The notes under the pieces are model-generated. The model was given only the letters and a program-made list of their open reading frames with translations, made no database searches and had not been told where the DNA came from. 32,840 bases of DNA from Muribaculaceae bacterium (lineage in GTDB: Bacteria; Bacteroidota; Bacteroidia; Bacteroidales; Muribaculaceae), in NCBI GenBank assembly GCA_017477555.1, contig JAFUVK010000065.1, forward strand, positions 1-32,840, written 5' to 3'. Both the position numbers and the translations under genes were made by a program. Shown here piece by piece: positions 1 to 8,358 of the stretch. Position 1 is the first letter of the stretch; each line of letters begins with the position of its first letter.

Positions 1-12
1 CACATCGGCGAT

Positions 13-118
13 GACCCCACCCCTCACCCCTCCCCTATCCGGGGAGGGGAAATGGTTGCGGCAGTCCCTCTCCCCTGCAGGGGAGAGGTGAGGTGAGGGG
101 CATCAACACCCTAGTTTC
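13..118. repeat. GC-rich palindromic intergenic element (copy 1)
   Basis: Two back-to-back palindromes are visible. The first is CCCCTCCCC at 27-35 against GGGGAGGGG at 41-49. The second, at 67-88, is a perfect 22-base palindrome with CCTCTCCCC facing GGGGAGAGG. A closely similar element, with the same following GAGGT.AGGTGAGGGG and CATC..AACACC words, lies at 4016-4075. It is non-coding and resembles a REP-type element dispersed between genes. Confidence 0.7.
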
Positions 119-139
119 ACAACCAAACCCATACAAAAA

Positions 140-169
140 TCACGCCCACTCACCAAGGGAGGGGCGTGA
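140..169 (-). terminator. Rho-independent terminator of the AAA+ ATPase gene
   Basis: TCACGCCC (140-147) pairs with GGGCGTGA (162-169), and CTC (149-151) pairs with GAG (159-161). The loop is at 152-158. On the minus strand the stem is followed by a run of T residues (complement of 135-139). It lies 20 bases beyond the stop codon at 190. Confidence 0.75.
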
Positions 170-189
170 CAGATGTTCACCTGTTACAG

Positions 190-1920
190 TCAGGCACAGA
201 AACCCACGCGAACGCACTGGTTGTCGATGAGTTCGCTGTCGCAGTAGTCGCGGATGGCATTGATGTCGACATCTTCGGTGCCGTTGATAATGTCGTCGAC
301 GGCCTTCTTGCGCGCGATGTTCTCGATTTGCCCACCGCTGAACGCATATTCCTGTGCCAGCTCGTCGGCTTGTGCCTCGCTCAACTCGGGAATCATTGAC
401 CGCCAGATCGAGCGCTTAGCCTCCACCGAGGGCTTGTCAAATTTGATCTTGTACAGGAACCGGCGCTCAAAGGCCTTGTCCAGGCTTCCGGTAAGGTTGG
501 TCGTGGCTATCATGATGCCTTGCAAGTTCTCCATCTCTTGCAGGATGATGTTCTGGATGGCGTTTTCCATCTTCTCCACCGCCTGGTCAGCTCCTTCTTT
601 CCTCACCCCCAGCACGGCATCGGCCTCGTTGAACAGTAGGATGGGGGCCACATCGCAGTCCTTGACGGCACGGCGGTAGCGGTCGAACACCGCCTTGATG
701 TTCTTCTCGCTGTCGCCCACCCACTTGCTCTTGATTTCGGTGATGTTGACTTGCATGATGTCGCGGCCTGTGTGACGCGCCAGCTGCAGCACTGTCTCGG
801 TCTTGCCCGTGCCAGGGCTGCCATAAAACAGGCAGGTGAACCCGGTGCGCATGCCCTTGTCCTTGAGGCGCTGGGCGATGTCGGCATAGCGCCGCTCATC
901 GAGCAGTGCCTGCAGCCTGTCCACTTGCTTCTGCTCGTTGGGGTTGTAGTACATCGGTTTGGCCACAATATCGGTATGTGATGTGAGGCCCCTGTCCTTG
1001 GCCGAAGTGTCGACTTCAATGTCCAGCTCGGCAAGCAGCGTGCGCTTGGTGTGACTGGTCAGGTGGAACGACATGCCATCGAACATACCCTGCTCGTTGT
1101 TGGGCTCCACCAGCTCGCTGGTGAGCAGCACATGCCTGCCTGTGCGGAACAAGTTGCGGTGGCTGCGGAACATGCCCGTATGCTCGAAGACATCGCTGAA
1201 CTGCGACAGAATGATGGCATCGTCGTTGTCATTGACCAGCTTGTGCGCGAAGTACACGAGCAGTGTCAAGTCGTCGTCCTCAAGCTTATAGCTCTTGAGC
1301 ATGCGGCAGAACTGCAGTTGCTGATTGTTGTCAATCAGGTTGTTCAGCTCGCTGCCCAACAGACCGAGCGAGATCTCGTTGTCGTCGCGCTTGTTGTACA
1401 GCTCATCGAGCTGTACAAACAGCCGATCGATGTTCAGGTCACTCATGCTGGGCCGCTCATACTTTTGGTTGGCCTTGAACGCATCAATCACCGCCATGGG
1501 TACACGGTAGCCATGGTCATCGCGGCGGCGATAGCACAGCAGCAGCTGTTTGCGCTCCAACTCATCGAGTTCCTCCAGGTGATTGAGCAGGTGCAGGTTG
1601 CTGCATGCCAGCGTGCGGCTGATTTCGGTCATGGTGACAAACTCGTCGCGGTCGCCGTTCAGGACCACCGACAGGAACACGGCCTGAATGGGCGTGATGT
1701 CGAGTTTGGGGCACAAATAGTCGGTCAGCTGCTTGCTGCGGTTCAGCAGTGACGGTGTCAGCCCCGAGTCCTTGGATTTCTCTAGCAGGAGTTCAAACGC
1801 TTTGAGCAGTGTCAGTTTGTTGCCCTTGTTTTGGTCAGCTTGGATGACTTCGGCCTCAATGCCGAGTTCGGCGAGCTTTTTTTCGATTTCCCTTTGTGTG
1901 TCGTGTCCTTTTCTTGCCAT
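190..1920 (-). CDS. AAA+ ATPase (COG0464-like)
   Basis: This is a 576-residue cytoplasmic protein. The first 330 or so residues are a helical region with no motif I recognise. A classic AAA+ module follows: Walker A GSPGTGKTE near residues 366-374, Walker B ILLFNEADAV near 427-436, then a sensor-1 segment (IMIATTNL) and the arginine-finger region (AFERRFLYKI). The Walker B has Asn where most AAA proteins have Asp before the catalytic Glu. I recall the LLFNEAD form from related bacterial AAA proteins, so it is probably a family trait and not damage. AAA proteins of this type remodel or unfold protein partners; the substrate cannot be told from sequence. The gene stands alone, with its own promoter near 2123-2153 and a terminator at 140-169. 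Confidence 0.9.
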   Translation of the reverse strand: MARKGHDTQREIEKKLAELGIEAEVIQADQNKGNKLTLLKAFELLLEKSKDSGLTPSLLNRSKQLTDYLCPKLDITPIQAVFLSVVLNGDRDEFVTMTEISRTLACSNLHLLNHLEELDELERKQLLLCYRRRDDHGYRVPMAVIDAFKANQKYERPSMSDLNIDRLFVQLDELYNKRDDNEISLGLLGSELNNLIDNNQQLQFCRMLKSYKLEDDDLTLLVYFAHKLVNDNDDAIILSQFSDVFEHTGMFRSHRNLFRTGRHVLLTSELVEPNNEQGMFDGMSFHLTSHTKRTLLAELDIEVDTSAKDRGLTSHTDIVAKPMYYNPNEQKQVDRLQALLDERRYADIAQRLKDKGMRTGFTCLFYGSPGTGKTETVLQLARHTGRDIMQVNITEIKSKWVGDSEKNIKAVFDRYRRAVKDCDVAPILLFNEADAVLGVRKEGADQAVEKMENAIQNIILQEMENLQGIMIATTNLTGSLDKAFERRFLYKIKFDKPSVEAKRSIWRSMIPELSEAQADELAQEYAFSGGQIENIARKKAVDDIINGTEDVDINAIRDYCDSELIDNQCVRVGFCA

Positions 1921-2122
1921 GTTACATCATTTTTAAGTTCAACTATAAAATATCAACTCGCGAGCAAAAATTCAAGGCTAAAGGTTTTTATCACCCCCGT
2001 GAGGGGCGACAACTCAATCACCGTACACGGTTGCACGGTTGGCCAGTTTGTCTCACAGAGGCGGGGGAGTGTTGTGTGTCTTTCCCGGCATGTGTGCCTT
2101 CGGCTCTGCGGTTTAGATAGTG

Positions 2123-2153
2123 CAAAGGTATATGGTCGTTTTCATTCCACCAA
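2123..2153 (-). promoter_or_regulatory. Bacteroidetes-type promoter for the AAA+ ATPase gene
   Basis: On the minus strand the -7 box TACCTTTG (2123-2130) lies 20 bases downstream of a -33 TTG (2151-2153). This matches the Bacteroidetes primary sigma consensus TTTG/TAnnTTTG. Confidence 0.6.
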
Positions 2154-2211
2154 ATTTTTATGAAGAAAAATTCAGTTTTTAACATTTGGCTCATTCAGTG
2201 TATCAACGATG

Positions 2212-2243
2212 ATGGCCACTGGGTCGTGAGACCCGGTGGCCAT
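2212..2243. terminator. Strong hairpin after the small secreted-protein gene
   Basis: A 14-base stem joins 2212-2225 to 2230-2243 around a four-base loop, with one G-T pair. It lies 24 bases past the minus-strand stop at 2268. There is no clear T-run, so it may stabilise the 3' end more than terminate transcription. Confidence 0.5.
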
Positions 2244-2267
2244 TTGTCTGTCGTTCAGGCGGCGCAA

Positions 2268-2891
2268 TCAGTTGCAGTACTCCTTGTAGAGGTTGATGTA
2301 CTCCATGACGATGTCGATGGCGCTCTGACGCATGTCGAGCTTGAGCGAACCGTCGTGGGCCACATCGGCCACCACTTTGTAGACCATGCACCAGTCGCTG
2401 TCCATGTACACTTGCGCATCAATCAGCGCGGCGATAAACGCTACAGTGAAGCTGTGGCCCTTGTCTTTCTTCACCGCCTCGTGAGCCAGCCGTGCCGCCT
2501 CATCTACCTCAAAGTAGTTGCTCATGGCCTTGGCGTAGGCGTAGACGCACAGCGTCTTGGCATCCAGCTTCTTGACCAGCTGGTCGATGGTCTTGACTTT
2601 GTGGCGCTTCATCAGATATTGGCTCAGTTGACTGGCGCAGTCATGGCCGTTGAAGTCCCATCCGATGCCATTGATGACGGCCACACGCACATCCACCGGC
2701 GCGTCCTTGTCGGCCAGGAAGTCGAGCATCGAAGTGGGCAGGAAGTCGCCAGGCTTAAGGTCGGCGGTCATCTCCACCATGGGCAGTTCGGCATAGGCAT
2801 TGTTGAACGCGGTTGAGGTCAGGGGCGAGTCGGCCCACAGTGCAGCACACCACATGGTCATGAGTGTGACTGCGGTAATCATTCGTTTCAT
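2268..2891 (-). CDS. Small secreted protein of unknown function
   Basis: The 207-residue product starts with a likely signal peptide (MKRMITAVTLMTMWCAALWA), so it should be exported to the periplasm or beyond. There is no lipobox. The mature part is mainly helical by composition, with repeated DAK/AKA-type helices and scattered Cys residues. I recognise no family. Its start is set by the signal peptide. A TAtcTTTG box just upstream (2938-2945) suggests it has its own promoter, although it follows the transporter gene by only 70 bases on the same strand. Existence of the gene is well supported; function is unknown. Confidence 0.75.
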   Translation of the reverse strand: MKRMITAVTLMTMWCAALWADSPLTSTAFNNAYAELPMVEMTADLKPGDFLPTSMLDFLADKDAPVDVRVAVINGIGWDFNGHDCASQLSQYLMKRHKVKTIDQLVKKLDAKTLCVYAYAKAMSNYFEVDEAARLAHEAVKKDKGHSFTVAFIAALIDAQVYMDSDWCMVYKVVADVAHDGSLKLDMRQSAIDIVMEYINLYKEYCN

Positions 2892-2937
2892 GTTGGTTTT
2901 CTTTTTGTTAGTAATACTAGTAGTTATCTCACATTAT

Positions 2938-2945
2938 CAAAGATA
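2938..2945 (-). promoter_or_regulatory. -7 box upstream of the small secreted-protein gene
   Basis: On the minus strand TATCTTTG lies 46 bases before the start codon at 2891. The best TTG (complement of 2968-2970) is 22 bases away, slightly wide, and overlaps the end of the transporter gene. Confidence 0.4.
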
Positions 2946-2961
2946 CAAAAACTGTGCCAAA

Positions 2962-3885
2962 TCACAGCAAGAAGAAGAGCGACACACCCATCACCGAGAT
3001 GATGGCACCCATCACGCTCTTGGCGGTGATGGGCTGCCCGAAGAGCCAGCGTGCGGGCAGGATGATGATGATGGGGGTCAGTGCCATGAGCGTGCTGGCG
3101 ATGCCGGCGGCGGTGTACTGCACGGCCATCAGCGAACAGCCCACGCCCACAAAGGGGCCGAAGATGGTGGTGGCCACGGCGGCGGTCATCCCCTTGCGGT
3201 CGTGTACGCTGCGACGCAGCGGAGCGAACGTCTCCTTGAAGTGCATCAGCACGGCAAAGCCCACGATGCCGGCGATGCAGCGATAGAAGTTGGCAAAGAA
3301 CGGGAGCAGCCAGGGAGCAGAAGGGGTGGCCATCGTGGCCTGGTAGTGGTCCATACCAATCTTGCTCAACACAAGCCCAACACCCTGGCAGATGGCGGCA
3401 CCCACGGCAAACAGCACGCCACTGAGCGGCAACTTCAGCGACAATCGGTGTCCCTGCTCGCCGCGCCCCAAGATGGTGATGCCTATGCCTAGCAAGGTCA
3501 CCGACATGGCCACGATGGCGCTGGGTTGCAGCGCCTGCCCCAGGGTGAACCATGCCATGATGGCTGCGGTGATGGGCGCCAGGGTCATGAACAGCTGTCC
3601 GAATTTCGAGCCGATGATGATGTAGCACTGAAACAGGCAGTAGTCGCCTATCACATAGCCCACCAGTCCTGAGAGCAACATCCAGCCGTAGGCTTCGCCA
3701 CTGGCGGGGGCCGGCAGCGGGCTGCCGGTGGCCAGCCAGAACATGGCCAGCGACATGAGCAAGGCCAGTGCCATGCGCAGCACGTTGAGTGTGAGGTTGC
3801 CCATGCGCTTGCTGCCATATTCGCTCAACAGTGCGGTCGCTGTCCACGAGAAAGCCACAGCTATCGATATCAGTTCGCCTTTCAT
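2962..3885 (-). CDS. EamA/DMT-family transporter
   Basis: The 307-residue protein is very hydrophobic, with about ten membrane segments arranged as two EamA repeats, the usual size for the drug/metabolite transporter superfamily. The first repeat begins at the N-terminus (AVAFSWTATALLSEYGSKRMG). The second begins near residue 150 (LSGVLFAVGAAICQGVG). It sits in the inner membrane. DMT members export or import small metabolites, and the substrate cannot be inferred here. The ATG at 3885 begins directly with the first membrane segment. A longer frame over the same region is a different reading frame and is not used. A TAtcTTTG box lies at 3957-3964. Confidence 0.88.
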   Translation of the reverse strand: MKGELISIAVAFSWTATALLSEYGSKRMGNLTLNVLRMALALLMSLAMFWLATGSPLPAPASGEAYGWMLLSGLVGYVIGDYCLFQCYIIIGSKFGQLFMTLAPITAAIMAWFTLGQALQPSAIVAMSVTLLGIGITILGRGEQGHRLSLKLPLSGVLFAVGAAICQGVGLVLSKIGMDHYQATMATPSAPWLLPFFANFYRCIAGIVGFAVLMHFKETFAPLRRSVHDRKGMTAAVATTIFGPFVGVGCSLMAVQYTAAGIASTLMALTPIIIILPARWLFGQPITAKSVMGAIISVMGVSLFFLL

Positions 3886-3956
3886 TGTGAGTCTTCAGTG
3901 AGAGTTGACGGGCTGGTGTGACTTGTCGCATCGGTCCGTATCGTGATTTTCGGCTA

Positions 3957-3964
3957 CAAAGATA
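3957..3964 (-). promoter_or_regulatory. -7 box upstream of the DMT transporter gene
   Basis: On the minus strand TATCTTTG lies 71 bases before the start at 3885. No good -33 TTTG is seen at the expected distance, so confidence is modest. Confidence 0.4.
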
Positions 3965-4015
3965 CGACAATAAATTGACAATTGAAAATTGCCACCGGGC
4001 AACTCAATGGCGGCA

Positions 4016-4075
4016 AGTCCCTCTCTCCTGCCAGGGGAGAGGTTAGGTGAGGGGGCATCTTAACACCCCAACCTC
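4016..4075. repeat. GC-rich palindromic intergenic element (copy 2)
   Basis: CCTCTCTCCTG and CCAGGGGAGAGG face each other near 4021-4043. They are followed by the same AGGTGAGGGGGCATC..AACACC words as the element at 13-118. It lies between the divergent transporter and birA genes. Confidence 0.65.
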
Positions 4076-4176
4076 ACCTGTGTCGCATCGAATAAACTCA
4101 AAAATGTTGCGGCCGTTAAAATATCGAGGTCAAACTGTAGTTAATCATAGAAACATGAGTAAAAACCTATCGTTTC

Positions 4177-4929
4177 ATGGCACAATTTATCGAACTGTCT
4201 CAGGTCGAGTCGACCAATACCTATCTGCTGCAGGCGGCAGGCGAGCTGCCCGGCGGAACAGTCATCTACACACCCTGCCAGACGGCCGGGCGCGGACAGA
4301 AGGGCAACCGCTGGCTGGCGCAGCCCGGCATGAACGCCACATTCAGCTATCTCTACAAGCCCCGCGCCATTGAGGCGCGCCGCCAGTTCTGCATCAGCGA
4401 GGCTGCCGCCCTGGCGGTGGCTGGTGTGCTCGGTGAACTGAGTGGTGAGCGCATCACGGTCAAGTGGCCCAACGACATCTACCACGGCGACCGCAAGCTG
4501 TGCGGCATGCTCATCGAGAACTCGCTGCACGGCCGGCTCGTAGAGCACTCGGTCATCGGCATAGGCATCAACATCAACCAGCGCGAGTTTGACCCTTATG
4601 CGCCCAATCCCACTTCGCTGGCGCTCATCACCGGTGGCGACCACGATGTGGATATGGTGATGCGCCGCGTGACCCAACGCCTTGAGCAACTGCTTGGGCG
4701 CCTGGACAGCGAGGACTCGGCGGTGCTGCACGCTGACTATCTGTCAGTGCTCTATCGTGGTGATGATCAGCCACATGGCTTTGTCCTGCCCGATGGCACA
4801 AAATTTGCTGCAACCATCGTCGATGTCGCACCCGACGGTATGCTGGCCCTGCGCCATCAGGCCGACGGCACTGTGCGTCACTACGCTTTCAAGCAGGTGG
4901 CCTTCTGCTTGGACAGAATGAATTATTAG
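4177..4929 (+). CDS. birA: Biotin--[acetyl-CoA-carboxylase] ligase
   Basis: BirA activates biotin with ATP and transfers it to the biotin-carrier lysine of carboxylases. The 250-residue protein has the catalytic landmarks in order: STN near residue 12, GRGQKGNRW (biotinyl-AMP loop, about residue 46), KWPNDIY (about 103) and GIGINI (about 130). A small C-terminal SH3-like domain follows. There is no N-terminal helix-turn-helix, so it is the monofunctional enzyme and not a repressor. It is followed by two co-directional genes (LOG protein and corrinoid adenosyltransferase) with a 58-base gap and then an overlap, suggesting one transcript. It ends in TAG, which shows that TAG is an ordinary stop in this genome. 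Confidence 0.93.
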   Translation: MAQFIELSQVESTNTYLLQAAGELPGGTVIYTPCQTAGRGQKGNRWLAQPGMNATFSYLYKPRAIEARRQFCISEAAALAVAGVLGELSGERITVKWPNDIYHGDRKLCGMLIENSLHGRLVEHSVIGIGININQREFDPYAPNPTSLALITGGDHDVDMVMRRVTQRLEQLLGRLDSEDSAVLHADYLSVLYRGDDQPHGFVLPDGTKFAATIVDVAPDGMLALRHQADGTVRHYAFKQVAFCLDRMNY

Positions 4930-4940
4930 CAATGGCGACT

Positions 4941-4976
4941 CGAATGTTCGATTGCTCGAATGTTCGACTGCTCGAC
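4941..4976. repeat. Period-8 CGA array
   Basis: CGA recurs at 4941, 4949, 4957, 4965 and 4973, exactly every eight bases, in the context TCGAATGT/TCGACTGC. The array fills most of the gap between birA and the next gene and ends 12 bases before its ATG. It is the same type as the arrays at 22000 and 22559. Confidence 0.8.
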
Positions 4977-4987
4977 AACAAGGAAAT

Positions 4988-5527
4988 ATGAAAATAGCAG
5001 TCTATTGCAGCTCCCGACGGGGGCTGCCACAAGAGTACTTCGACCTGGCTCAAGCGCTAGGGCAGTGGATGGGTAGCCATGGCCACACACTGGTCTATGG
5101 CGGCGTGAACGCTGGGCTGATGCACACGGTGGCGCAAGCCTGCCACGATGCCGGCGGGCACATAGTGGGGGTCAACGTCGAGACATTCCGTCACCGTACC
5201 GACCCGCTGGTCGACGAAGTACACTACACGCCCCACCTGGGCGAGCGCAAGGCAATGATGTATCAGATGGCCGACACCTTTGTCGTGCTGCCGGGAGGGC
5301 TGGGCACGGTCGACGAGTGGTTTGCCACTTTGTCGCAAATGGTGGTCAGCGCCGACGAGAACCGCGTCATTGTGGTGGTCAATGCTCATGGCATGTACGA
5401 TGCGCTGCTGCGCTACCTCGACGAGTTGGCCGTCTCGCCCTTTGCCCGCGACGCGCACTTGCGGCGCTATGTCGTGGTCAACAATCAACAAGAACTCATC
5501 AACACACTCAACCAATATGAAAAGTAA
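4988..5527 (+). CDS. LOG-family (TIGR00730) Rossmann-fold protein
   Basis: The 179-residue protein has the signature PGGLGTVDEWF near residue 100, together with the nucleotide-binding start (IAVYCSSRRGLP) and YGGVNAGLM near residue 37. This places it in the TIGR00730/LOG family, often labelled lysine decarboxylase. Characterised members are cytokinin-type phosphoribohydrolases that cleave nucleoside 5'-monophosphates to base and ribose 5-phosphate; the bacterial physiological role is uncertain. I chose the ATG at 4988, preceded by AAGGAAAT, over an in-frame ATG at 4952 that lies inside the repeat array. It overlaps the next gene by 11 bases, implying translational coupling. Confidence 0.88.
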   Translation: MKIAVYCSSRRGLPQEYFDLAQALGQWMGSHGHTLVYGGVNAGLMHTVAQACHDAGGHIVGVNVETFRHRTDPLVDEVHYTPHLGERKAMMYQMADTFVVLPGGLGTVDEWFATLSQMVVSADENRVIVVVNAHGMYDALLRYLDELAVSPFARDAHLRRYVVVNNQQELINTLNQYEK

Positions 5528-6080
5528 AGTATATACCCTGACGGGCGACAAGGGCACCACCTCGCTCGTTACAGGCACGCGTGTGAGCAAGGACGACGTG
5601 CGCGTCGAGGCTTATGGCACAGTCGACGAACTCAATGCCCACATTGGCCGGATGGCCTGCGAGGCGCAGTTGGCCGACCTCGACGGCGTGCCGCAGCTGG
5701 TGCGCAAGGTGCAGAACAAGCTCTTCAACATCGGGGCCTATCTGGCCACCGAGAATACCGCCGACGACTCGCCCGTGTATGGCCTGGCCGAGGCCGATGT
5801 CACCGAGGTCGAGCAGATGATCGACCAGATGGATGCCCAGTTGCCGCCTTTCCGCGGCTTCATCCTGCCGGGCGGCAGCACGCTGAGCGCGCTGTGCGAC
5901 ATCTGCCGCACCGTGGCGCGGCGTGCCGAGCGCCGAGTGGTCACGCTCAGCCATCAGGCACCAGTCAGCCCACTGGTGCTGAGTTACCTCAACCGGCTCA
6001 GCGACTTCTTCTTCGTGTTAGCAAGATTTAACAATGTCAGTCATCATTTCGAAGAAATTTATTGGGATAAAAACGCATGA
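5517..6080 (+). CDS. PduO-type ATP:cob(I)alamin adenosyltransferase
   Basis: The enzyme transfers the adenosyl group of ATP to reduced corrinoid to make coenzyme B12. The 187-residue product has the PduO-type hallmarks: TGDKGTTSL near the N-terminus, VEAYGTVDELNAHIG (residues about 29-43), FILPGGSTLSALCDICRTVA (about 115-134) and RRAER. It is helical and works as a cytoplasmic trimer in known members. The start is the ATG at 5517, inside the end of the preceding gene. A longer upstream extension is out of frame with any family homology. It ends in TGA. Confidence 0.92.
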   Translation: MKSKVYTLTGDKGTTSLVTGTRVSKDDVRVEAYGTVDELNAHIGRMACEAQLADLDGVPQLVRKVQNKLFNIGAYLATENTADDSPVYGLAEADVTEVEQMIDQMDAQLPPFRGFILPGGSTLSALCDICRTVARRAERRVVTLSHQAPVSPLVLSYLNRLSDFFFVLARFNNVSHHFEEIYWDKNA

Positions 6081-6096
6081 TGTGTAAAATACTTTG

Positions 6097-6104
6097 TATC
6101 TTTG
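6097..6104 (+). promoter_or_regulatory. -7 box upstream of the DUF2795-like gene
   Basis: TATCTTTG lies 86 bases before the ATG at 6191, giving a leader of about 80 bases. No clear TTTG is seen 19-21 bases upstream. Confidence 0.45.
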
Positions 6105-6190
6105 CGCACTTTTTGACCACCCTGTAACAGAAGGATGGGAATATGTGTTGAAATAATCTGAATTTCAAATTCTTAATACTGAATAAGACA

Positions 6191-6415
6191 ATGTATTGGA
6201 CACTAGAATTGGCTACTAAACTTGAGGACGCTCCCTGGCCAGCTACCAAGGAGGAGCTAATTGACTATGCCGTGCGCAGTGGCGCGCCGCTCGAGGTCAT
6301 CGAGAATCTGCAAGAGATAGAGGATGAGGGCGATACCTACGAGAGCATCGAGGAGATTTGGCCCGACTATCCCAGCACCGACGACGACTTCTTCTTCGAC
6401 GCCGACGAGTACTGA
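6191..6415 (+). CDS. Small acidic DUF2795-like protein
   Basis: The 74-residue protein contains the short helical pattern WPATKEELIDYAVRSGAP followed by EVIENLQEIEDEGDTYES. This matches the DUF2795 fold as I remember it. The tail is strikingly acidic (DDDFFFDADEY). DUF2795 proteins are small and of unknown role. It follows the corrinoid adenosyltransferase gene by 110 bases but appears to have its own promoter (6097-6104). A strong hairpin at 6454-6497 follows it. Confidence 0.75.
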   Translation: MYWTLELATKLEDAPWPATKEELIDYAVRSGAPLEVIENLQEIEDEGDTYESIEEIWPDYPSTDDDFFFDADEY

Positions 6416-6453
6416 CACATCGGCCTCACGACTACAACCGGTAGTCGGCGAAG

Positions 6454-6497
6454 CGGCGGACCGTCCACCTTATATTCTTATGGTGGGCGGTCCGCCG
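6454..6497. terminator. 16-base hairpin between the DUF2795-like gene and mutS
   Basis: 6454-6469 pairs with 6482-6497 at 15 of 16 positions around a 12-base AT-rich loop. There is no T-run after it. It is likely the 3' end structure of the upstream gene and lies just before the mutS promoter. Confidence 0.65.
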
Positions 6498-6522
6498 TGC
6501 TGTTCTTGGCGCGCGGTGTTGA

Positions 6523-6554
6523 TTTTGTCGAGTGGCAAAATTTCACTACCTTTG
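6523..6554 (+). promoter_or_regulatory. Canonical Bacteroidetes promoter of mutS
   Basis: -33 TTTTG (6523-6527) and -7 TACCTTTG (6547-6554) are separated by 19 bases. The ATG at 6580 lies 25 bases beyond the -7 box. This is the cleanest promoter in the window, so the interrupted mutS still has an intact promoter. Confidence 0.75.
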
Positions 6555-6579
6555 CATTCACAAAACTATCGATAAGCAC

Positions 6580-8349
6580 ATGGCTAAAGACAATACCATC
6601 ACGCCGATGATGCGGCAGTTTCTTGACATGAAGGCCAAGCATCCCGATGCGGTGCTGCTGTTTCGCTGCGGCGACTTCTATGAGACCTACATGCAAGATG
6701 CCGTGGTGGCATCCGAGATACTGGGCATCACGCTCACGCGGCGCAGCAATGGCGCCAGCGGAAACACCGAAATGGCCGGCTTTCCGCACCACGCGCTCGA
6801 CACCTACCTGCCCAAGCTGGTGCGCGCCGGCAAGCGGGTGGCCATCTGCGACCAACTTGAGGACCCCAAGACCACCAAGAAGCTGGTCGAGCGCGGCATC
6901 ACCGAGCTAGTGACGCCCGGCGTGGTGCTGGGTGGAAACATACTTGACCGTAAGGAGAACAACTTCCTGGCTGCTGTCCACTTTGGACGGGGCGCTCTGG
7001 GCGTGGCGTTTCTGGACATCAGCACCGGCGAGTACATGGCCGCGCAGGGCGACATCGAGTATGTCGACAAGTTGCTGGGCAATTTCCAGCCCAAGGAGGT
7101 GCTCATCGAGCACAGCCACCGCAAGGACTTTCAGGACGCAGCCACAGCACGCTACCTCACGCAGGAGATGGACGACTGGGTGTTCAACTTCGAGTCGGCC
7201 CGCGACCGCCTGCTCAAGCACTTCGAGACCCACTCGCTCAAGGGCTTCGGCATCGACGGCATGGACTGTGCCATCGTCGCGGCCGGTGCCATACTGCACT
7301 ACCTCGACATCACCCAGCACACCCAGCTGGGACACATCACCACCCTGTCGCGCATCGAGGCCGAGCGATATGTGCGGCTCGACAAGTTCACCGTGCGCAA
7401 CCTGGAGCTGGTGGAGTCGATCAGCGGCGAGGGCAAGAGCCTGCTCGACATCATCGACCAGACCCTCTCGCCCATGGGCGGCAGGCTCATGCACCGCTGG
7501 ATGCTGTTCCCGCTCAAGGATGCCAAGGCTGTCGACCGACGGCTGGCCGTGGTCGAGCAGCTGATGCGCGATGTCGAGGGGCGAGAGATGCTGACCACAC
7601 AGCTGCGGCTCATCGGCGACCTGGAGCGACTGACATCGAAGGTGGCCACCGCGCGCATCAATCCTCGCGAGCTGGTGCAGCTGATGTGTGCCCTGCGGGC
7701 CATCGAACCCATCAAGCAACTGTGCCAGGCAAGCGACAACGACCTGCTGCGCGCCTATGGCGACCAGCTCAACCCGTGCCCGCTCATTGCACAGCGCATT
7801 GCACAGGAGGTCAATCCCGATGCACCCATTCAAGTCAATCGCGGCAATGTCATCCGAGCCGGCGTAGACCCACAGCTCGATGAGCTGCGCGACATCGCCC
7901 ACTCGGGCAAGGACTACCTGATGCGCCTACAGCGCGACGAGAGCGAGCGCACGGGCATTCCCAGCCTCAAGATTGGATACAACAACGTGTTCGGATACTA
8001 CATCGAGGTGCGCAACACACACAAGGACAAGGTGCCACCCGAGTGGGTGCGCAAGCAGACGCTGGTCAATGCCGAGCGCTACATCACTCAGGAGCTCAAG
8101 GAGTATGAGGAGAGGATTCTGGGTGCCGAGGACAAGATTCTCATCATCGAGCAGCAACTCTATGCCGACCTGGTGCAGGCCGTGGTCGAGTATATTCCCG
8201 CCATACAGACCGACAGCAACATCATCGCCCAGCTCGACTGCCTGTGCGCGTTCACACGCGTCTCGCTGGCCAACCACTACAACCGCCCGGTGGTCGACGA
8301 CTCGCTCGACATCGACATCGTTGAGGGGCGTCACCCCGTCATCGAGTAG
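6580..8349 (+). CDS. mutS: MutS N-terminal part (domains I-IV), truncated
   Basis: This is the 589-residue product made if the TAG is read as stop. It carries mismatch-binding domain I with the Phe-x-Glu motif in GDFYETY, the connector, the core and the clamp ([19 protein letters not shown] near residue 465). It lacks the ATPase and dimerisation domain, so it should not support mismatch repair. The start at 6580 ([11 protein letters not shown]) fits family N-termini; an ATG at 6532 lies within the promoter region and is rejected. Confidence 0.75.
   Translation: MAKDNTITPMMRQFLDMKAKHPDAVLLFRCGDFYETYMQDAVVASEILGITLTRRSNGASGNTEMAGFPHHALDTYLPKLVRAGKRVAICDQLEDPKTTKKLVERGITELVTPGVVLGGNILDRKENNFLAAVHFGRGALGVAFLDISTGEYMAAQGDIEYVDKLLGNFQPKEVLIEHSHRKDFQDAATARYLTQEMDDWVFNFESARDRLLKHFETHSLKGFGIDGMDCAIVAAGAILHYLDITQHTQLGHITTLSRIEAERYVRLDKFTVRNLELVESISGEGKSLLDIIDQTLSPMGGRLMHRWMLFPLKDAKAVDRRLAVVEQLMRDVEGREMLTTQLRLIGDLERLTSKVATARINPRELVQLMCALRAIEPIKQLCQASDNDLLRAYGDQLNPCPLIAQRIAQEVNPDAPIQVNRGNVIRAGVDPQLDELRDIAHSGKDYLMRLQRDESERTGIPSLKIGYNNVFGYYIEVRNTHKDKVPPEWVRKQTLVNAERYITQELKEYEERILGAEDKILIIEQQLYADLVQAVVEYIPAIQTDSNIIAQLDCLCAFTRVSLANHYNRPVVDDSLDIDIVEGRHPVIE
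8347..8349 (+). other. In-frame amber codon in mutS
   Basis: The sequence around it reads ATCGAG-TAG-CAGCTG, translating as VIE-stop-QLPVG. Flanking codons are normal on both sides and the reading frame is unchanged. Confidence 0.95.
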
Positions 8350-8358
8350 CAGCTGCCC

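Larger units (their letters stand above)
1921..2267. other. Intergenic gap with long leader of the AAA+ gene
   Basis: No gene is supported in this 347-base gap. It holds the probable promoter of the AAA+ ATPase gene (2123-2153), which implies a leader of about 195 bases. It also holds a hairpin at 2212-2243 beyond the small secreted-protein gene. I recognise no riboswitch or conserved RNA in the leader. Confidence 0.5.

Noticed and set aside
1921-2122. Riboswitch in the long leader of the AAA+ gene
   Set aside because: I find no conserved riboswitch core; only the leader length is suggestive.
2924-3970. A 348-codon frame overlapping the DMT transporter
   Set aside because: It is His/Arg-rich with no membrane segments, and is a shadow of the transporter frame.
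8347-8349. TAG reassigned to an amino acid
   Set aside because: birA, the four-helix-bundle gene, the exported coiled-coil gene, the second zinc-ribbon gene and upp all end at TAG in sensible places.
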